From: Chloroflexota bacterium
Lineage (GTDB): Bacteria > Chloroflexota > Dormibacteria > CF-121
Length of the DNA stretch: 53,699 nucleotides
Direction of reading: 5' to 3'
Assembly (NCBI GenBank): GCA_005881175.1
Contig: VBEN01000008.1
Span: 1-53,699 of the forward strand
A program made the translations under genes and the position numbers. Numbering within the stretch: the stretch's first letter is position 1; every line of letters starts with the position of its first letter. The notes under the pieces were generated by a model that made no database searches, was not told the origin of the DNA, and saw only the letters and a list, made by a program, of their open reading frames with translations. Positions 49,838 through 53,699 of the stretch are shown here, in pieces.

Positions 49838-49945
49838 TACCTCGGAGCAGTTCCGCCGCTCGAATTGAGGAGACGATTCAGCGGCGCCACGAGATGAACA
49901 CTTCTTGAACACCAGACGCGTCGAGCGCATCTGTTCAACACTTGG

Positions 49946-52546
49946 TCACGGCCCTCCCAGGATCTCGACGTAGCCGTCCCTTCCGTTCACGCGGATCCGT
50001 TGCCCATCTCGGATCAACCGGGTGGCATGTTCCACCCCCACGACGGCCGGCAAACCGTACTCCCGTGCGATGACGGCGCCGTGAGTCATCACGCCCCCGA
50101 CCTCCGTTACCAGGCCCGCGATCGCGACGAACAGAGGGACCCAGCTGGGGTCCGTGTAGGCCGTGACCAGGATGTCGCCCGGTTCGAGATCGGCATCCGC
50201 CATGTCCAGGATGACTCGCGCCCGCCCTTCGATGGTCCCGGCCGAAACCGGCAGACCGACCAACGCACCTGGCGGCACGCCATCGCGTCGGTACGCCGCG
50301 GCAATGACCTCGCCATCCGACGTGAACACCCGGGGCGGCGTCAGCGCTTGATACGACCTGAACGCGTCCTTGCGCTGGGCGATGAGCTGTTCATCCACTT
50401 GGGCCGTGCGCGCGACCTCGTGGAGTTCCTGAAATCTGAGGTAGAAGATGTCCTCCTTCTCACGCAGCACGTGCGCCTGCACGAGGCGCTCGGCCTCTTC
50501 CAACAAGGCCTGCTTGTAGACGAAGTAGCGGCTGACCATGCCGTACTTTGGATACTCCCGGTACCCGATGAAGGCGCGGACGCGGTCGATCCTCCGCTTG
50601 GCCTCTTCGGCTTTCTGGGCTCCGTCCGGCAGAGCCCGTAGGCGCTCCAGCAACTCCTGTTCCTTCGCCCACGCCTCCTGCCGCCCTTGCTTGAATCGCT
50701 GTGCGCCGGCGCCCGGCTTGAAGTTCTTGATGTTGCCGAGGAGCACGGGGACGAGCGTGGTGGGCCGTTCGCTCCAACGCGGCCTCGTGATGTCGATCTC
50801 GCCGACGCAGCGCATGCCGTACATCTCGAGAAAGCCCCGGATGGCGTCCCGCGCTTCCCGACCGCCTGCCAACGTGGGCAGTTCATCCAGGAAGCCGTCA
50901 TCGTCGACGCGTTGCAGAAACGCCACCACCTCCGGATGCGGGCGGATCACGTCGGCGACGCCGAGGAGCGCCAGCCCCATCTCCGACGTGACGTTGTGGG
51001 GCACGGACTGCGTGAGCGTGTCGGCCGCGTTCTTCTCGCCCAGCCACGCCTCCAGTCGCTCGTTGAGCCACGACGTGGCTTCCATCGCCGACATGAACAC
51101 CGCATGGCTCTGCCGATCGAACAGGATTCGCCGCAGCTCCTGGATGTCGGCCCGGATGAAGTCGAATAGGGCCGATCCAGACTTCGTCCGGATGTCGCGT
51201 TTCAAGGCGGCAATGGATTCCTGGTTCCGCGCGATCAGATCGGTGACGATGGCGGGATCGGTCTCGATCGGGGCTGGCGCGCCACCTGCCAGCGCGCCAG
51301 CAGGACTCGCGTCCGGGAGCGACGGAATGAAGTCGCCGCGTTCGAGGATGCGCTGCAGCGCGTCCCCGATCAGCGGATCGGATTTCCCTGCGAGCTCCAC
51401 GAGGCGGACGCGGATCGCCGGCGACCCCAGGTCTCGGACGACGTCGACGAACAGCCTGCCGCCCGCCTCGTACATCGGCCGCGCCGTCGTCATCTGCCAG
51501 AAAGAGAGACCGAGGGGTTTCATGGGGTCGGTCATCATCTGCTGGTGACCGACTGAGATATAGACGTGATTCTCTTGGTCGTCGACCGCGGGAATGGGGA
51601 ACAGCGTGGTGATCGGCCGGCTCTGGACGATCTGGAAGTCATCATCGACCAGGCACCATTCGATGTCTTGTGGGCAACCGAAATGTTGCTCGATGGTTCT
51701 GCCCATGCGCGCAACCTGCAAAATCTGCTTATCCGTCAGCGCTTGCGCATTCTGCCGATCAGGCTCAATCTCCTGTTCTTTCGTCCCCCCGTCTTTTGAA
51801 GCATAAATTGCCAGTTTCTTAGTGGAGATCTTCTTATCGATTATCTTGCCGTCGAGCACTTTATAAACATCAGGATTCACCAGGCCGGAGACCAAAGCCT
51901 CACCAAGCCCGAAGCTGGCATCAATGGATAACACTTTTCTACTAGAGGTCACGGGATCGGCAGTAAACAAAATTCCTGATGCCTGCGGGAAGACCATCTT
52001 CTGAACAACCACAGCCATATGGACTTTGCGGTGGTCAAGGCCATTTTGAAGGCGGTAAATTACTGCCCGCTGTGTAAATAGTGATGCCCAGCACTTGCTG
52101 ATATTCCTTAGGATTGCCTCCTTTCCGACAACGTTCAGATACGTATCATGTTGGCCTGCAAAGGAGGCTGTCGGTAAATCCTCTGCGGTTGCGCTGGATC
52201 GAACCGCATAGGAATTTTTTTCACCAAGCCTGGAGAGGAAGCTCGTGACTTCCTTGTTGATGTCTTGAGGGATGGCCAGCCCTTCGATGCTCCTGCGTAT
52301 CTCACTGCTAAGTTCAACGATTTCATCCCGGTCTTCCACCTTTAGAAGCGATAAGTTATCAAGCAATTCGTTAATCGACGACGTTTCCCCAATGCTTCTC
52401 TTAAAGGCTTCAGCAGAAATACAAAAGCCATCCGGTACGCGTATTCCTTCAATCTTGGAAATTTCCCCCAGGTTCGCGCCCTTGCCGCCAGCAACCAGGA
52501 GTTTGCCTTTATCAACATCCTGAAAACCAACCACAAAGGAACTCAT
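49946..52546 (-). CDS. rph: rifamycin phosphotransferase (Rph)
   Basis: 866 aa, the usual Rph length. The N-terminal ATP-grasp domain (residues ~1-310) has VGGKGANLGE-type AGGKGANLGEISKIEGI, AVRSSATAEDLPTASFAGQHDTYLN and QDIEWCLVDD. The central ~450 residues are the rifamycin-binding region (SVGHQQMMTDPMKPLGLSFW). The C-terminal swivelling domain has GGVMTHGAVIAREYGLPAVVGV with the phospho-carrier His. It inactivates rifamycins by transferring the beta-phosphate of ATP. The first third is AT-richer than the rest (see findings). PEP synthases share the fold, but the sequence follows Rph closely. Confidence 0.92.
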   Translation of the reverse strand: MSSFVVGFQDVDKGKLLVAGGKGANLGEISKIEGIRVPDGFCISAEAFKRSIGETSSINELLDNLSLLKVEDRDEIVELSSEIRRSIEGLAIPQDINKEVTSFLSRLGEKNSYAVRSSATAEDLPTASFAGQHDTYLNVVGKEAILRNISKCWASLFTQRAVIYRLQNGLDHRKVHMAVVVQKMVFPQASGILFTADPVTSSRKVLSIDASFGLGEALVSGLVNPDVYKVLDGKIIDKKISTKKLAIYASKDGGTKEQEIEPDRQNAQALTDKQILQVARMGRTIEQHFGCPQDIEWCLVDDDFQIVQSRPITTLFPIPAVDDQENHVYISVGHQQMMTDPMKPLGLSFWQMTTARPMYEAGGRLFVDVVRDLGSPAIRVRLVELAGKSDPLIGDALQRILERGDFIPSLPDASPAGALAGGAPAPIETDPAIVTDLIARNQESIAALKRDIRTKSGSALFDFIRADIQELRRILFDRQSHAVFMSAMEATSWLNERLEAWLGEKNAADTLTQSVPHNVTSEMGLALLGVADVIRPHPEVVAFLQRVDDDGFLDELPTLAGGREARDAIRGFLEMYGMRCVGEIDITRPRWSERPTTLVPVLLGNIKNFKPGAGAQRFKQGRQEAWAKEQELLERLRALPDGAQKAEEAKRRIDRVRAFIGYREYPKYGMVSRYFVYKQALLEEAERLVQAHVLREKEDIFYLRFQELHEVARTAQVDEQLIAQRKDAFRSYQALTPPRVFTSDGEVIAAAYRRDGVPPGALVGLPVSAGTIEGRARVILDMADADLEPGDILVTAYTDPSWVPLFVAIAGLVTEVGGVMTHGAVIAREYGLPAVVGVEHATRLIRDGQRIRVNGRDGYVEILGGP

Positions 52547-52731
52547 ACGTCTTGCTTGGTCAAATCGATCGTGGGCGACGTCGGACCTCCTCCGGCGATG
52601 CCCACCGCATGCGCTCAGGCGCAGCTGACTCCACTGCCCGATACTAAGCCGCAGGCCGCGCCGCGCCGCTAGCCTGTAGCCGGTTACAGTCGACGCTGAA
52701 ATTCAGTACGCGATGAACTTCAGCGAACTCT

Positions 52732-52795
52732 GGCGAACTGCAGATTGCGATCTGCAAAACCTCCACCGCGGGTTCGAATCCCGCACTCGCCTCCA
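52732..52795 (+). pseudogene. tRNA-Cys 3' remnant (possible attachment site)
   Basis: An intact T-arm (GCGGG TTCGAAT CCCGC), acceptor half ACTCGCC, discriminator T and CCA, as in tRNA-Cys with anticodon GCA. The 5' acceptor GGCGAAC pairs only in part, the D-arm is missing and only 3 of 5 anticodon-stem pairs form. Total length is 61 bases before CCA. Between 52547 and 52731 nothing else is seen. Confidence 0.6.
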
Positions 52796-52859
52796 GTTTT
52801 GAATACGATCAGCCTCGACCGAAACGTTTGGATTCGAGGGGGCCCGGAAGGAGCGAACG

Positions 52860-53342
52860 ATGGAACCGATTGTGCTCTTCGGGATTCAATTCACGTTGAG
52901 CTTGCTCGCGTATTTGCTCATCGCATTCTGGTATGTCGTGCCTCGCCTGTCGGGGCTGCCACGGGAACTGGCCCTCGTGCCACTGCTGTGGGTCCATGCG
53001 TTCCGCATCGTCGGCGGGACGATCCTGGCGCCGGGCGCGGTCGGCCCCGGCGTGCCGATGGAATTTCGGACGATGATCGGATATGGCGACTTGATAACGG
53101 CATTCCTCGCGCTGCTGGCGTTGGCTGCCCTTCGCGCCCGCCTCCCAGCCGCTATCGCTTTCGTCTGGCTATGCGTCGTCGTTGGAATGCTCGACACCGT
53201 GAATGCGATCGTCGAATCGGTGCGTTTCAACGTGTTCACGTACGCGCTTGGCGTGAATTGGGTAATCGTGACGGTCTATGTGCCCGCGTTGCTGGTGAGC
53301 AGCCTTCTGATCTTCATGCAGCTACTCCGCCGCGATCGCTGA
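52860..53342 (+). CDS. four-helix membrane protein, 160 aa
   Basis: Four to five hydrophobic segments (about residues 5-27, 36-55, 73-92, 96-115 and 130-152) with short charged loops and a C-terminal RRDR. GGAAGGAG precedes the ATG. The family is not recognised; the length and even topology resemble small DUF membrane proteins. It begins 64 bases after the tRNA-Cys remnant. Confidence 0.75.
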   Translation: MEPIVLFGIQFTLSLLAYLLIAFWYVVPRLSGLPRELALVPLLWVHAFRIVGGTILAPGAVGPGVPMEFRTMIGYGDLITAFLALLALAALRARLPAAIAFVWLCVVVGMLDTVNAIVESVRFNVFTYALGVNWVIVTVYVPALLVSSLLIFMQLLRRDR

Positions 53343-53371
53343 ACCGCCAATGGATCCGCGGCGCCGCAGCC

Positions 53372-53699
53372 TTAACGACCTGAGTCCAAAGCGCGCGGTT
53401 TGGTGGCCTGATGGCTGGGAGATGGACGCCAGACGTACTCTCGGAACCGACAGTAGTCTTTGAACCCGAGAGCTCCGTAGAGGAGCGCGCCCGGTCCTGA
53501 GGCCGTGAGGCTCGCGATGGTATGGCCGGCCGACCTTGCGTTGGCAAGCGCGCGCTTTGTCAGCGCCGTCCCCACTCCCTGGCGCCGCGCCGCTGGGATC
53601 GTGCCGACCGAGTAGAGTCCGGCGGTGCTGCCCAGGTGCAGGGCGCAGGTTCCGACTGGCCGGTCGTCGATGCGAGCGAGATACAGGTGCCAGCCACTC
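53372..53699 (-). CDS. GNAT-family N-acetyltransferase, truncated by the window edge
   Basis: The frame runs off the right edge. Visible features are VGTCALHLGSTAGLYSVGTIPAARRQGVGTALT, the acetyl-CoA binding motif A (RRQGVGTAL), and LLYGALGFKDY, the C-terminal GNAT Y-x-x-x-GF element. The N-terminal part lies outside the window. The substrate is unknown. Confidence 0.85.
   Translation of the reverse strand, partial: SGWHLYLARIDDRPVGTCALHLGSTAGLYSVGTIPAARRQGVGTALTKRALANARSAGHTIASLTASGPGALLYGALGFKDYCRFREYVWRPSPSHQATKPRALDSGR

Noticed and set aside
1..53699. CRISPR arrays, prophage, transposases or a biosynthetic gene cluster
   Set aside because: No regularly spaced repeats, phage structural genes, transposases or multi-domain synthases were seen anywhere in the window.

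Overview
The window is 53.7 kb of GC-rich bacterial chromosome with tightly packed genes. Many genes overlap by the 4-base ATGA/GTGA type, and GTG, TTG and probably CTG starts are frequent. Gene content suggests a free-living, probably soil-dwelling, monoderm-like bacterium of the Chloroflexota/Dormibacterota kind. The clues are a SigR/RsrA-type sigma/anti-sigma pair, LAxTG-like sorting tails, an ECF-type B12 importer with DUF4430 and alpha-barrel surface proteins, several HspR-like MerR regulators, DUF3048 proteins, a rifamycin phosphotransferase and no outer-membrane genes. The phylum is an inference from gene content, not from a marker gene.

Layout. 0-4.2 kb: membrane protein, patatin lipase, glycine oxidase-like flavoenzyme. 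4.2-13.2 kb: a long minus-strand cluster. It begins with a cobalamin riboswitch and intrinsic terminator, followed by two exported proteins that resemble the two halves of transcobalamin, EcfT, a fused double ATPase and an S-component. It continues through an Arg/Pro-rich protein carrying a REP-like insertion, a thiol-responsive sigma/anti-sigma pair, a CcdA-TlpA fusion and a threonine synthase-like enzyme. 13.3-25.6 kb: mixed genes including a 584-residue unknown protein, TPR and receiver proteins, a lytic transglycosylase, a truncated haemoglobin, a BNR-repeat exported protein, a DsrE-family gene with an in-frame TGA that looks like selenocysteine, an MBL hydrolase, tRNA-Glu, and a membrane-tethered receiver on a long disordered stalk. 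25.6-31.2 kb: GH38 alpha-mannosidase and two tandem DUF3048 wall-type proteins. 31.3-44.1 kb: a stress-flavoured region with trehalose-6-phosphate synthase, FtsH, YtxH proteins, CsbD, PBP1A and five HspR-like MerR regulators, two of them in an unusual overlapping pair with a single-domain receiver. 44.2-49.1 kb: C39 peptidase, GH18 enzyme, FGGY kinase. 49.1-52.8 kb: an island-like segment between tRNA-Gln and a tRNA-Cys 3' remnant, with a frameshifted SMI1 gene and a rifamycin phosphotransferase of mixed base composition. It closes with a membrane protein and a truncated GNAT gene.

The most notable items are: (1) the candidate DsrE selenoprotein, with a UxxC motif and a well-placed SECIS-like hairpin; (2) the riboswitch-controlled, surface-displayed split-transcobalamin B12 capture system; (3) the twice-repeated receiver/MerR gene pair with an identical 16-base overlap. 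All calls come from reading the sequence. No database search was possible.
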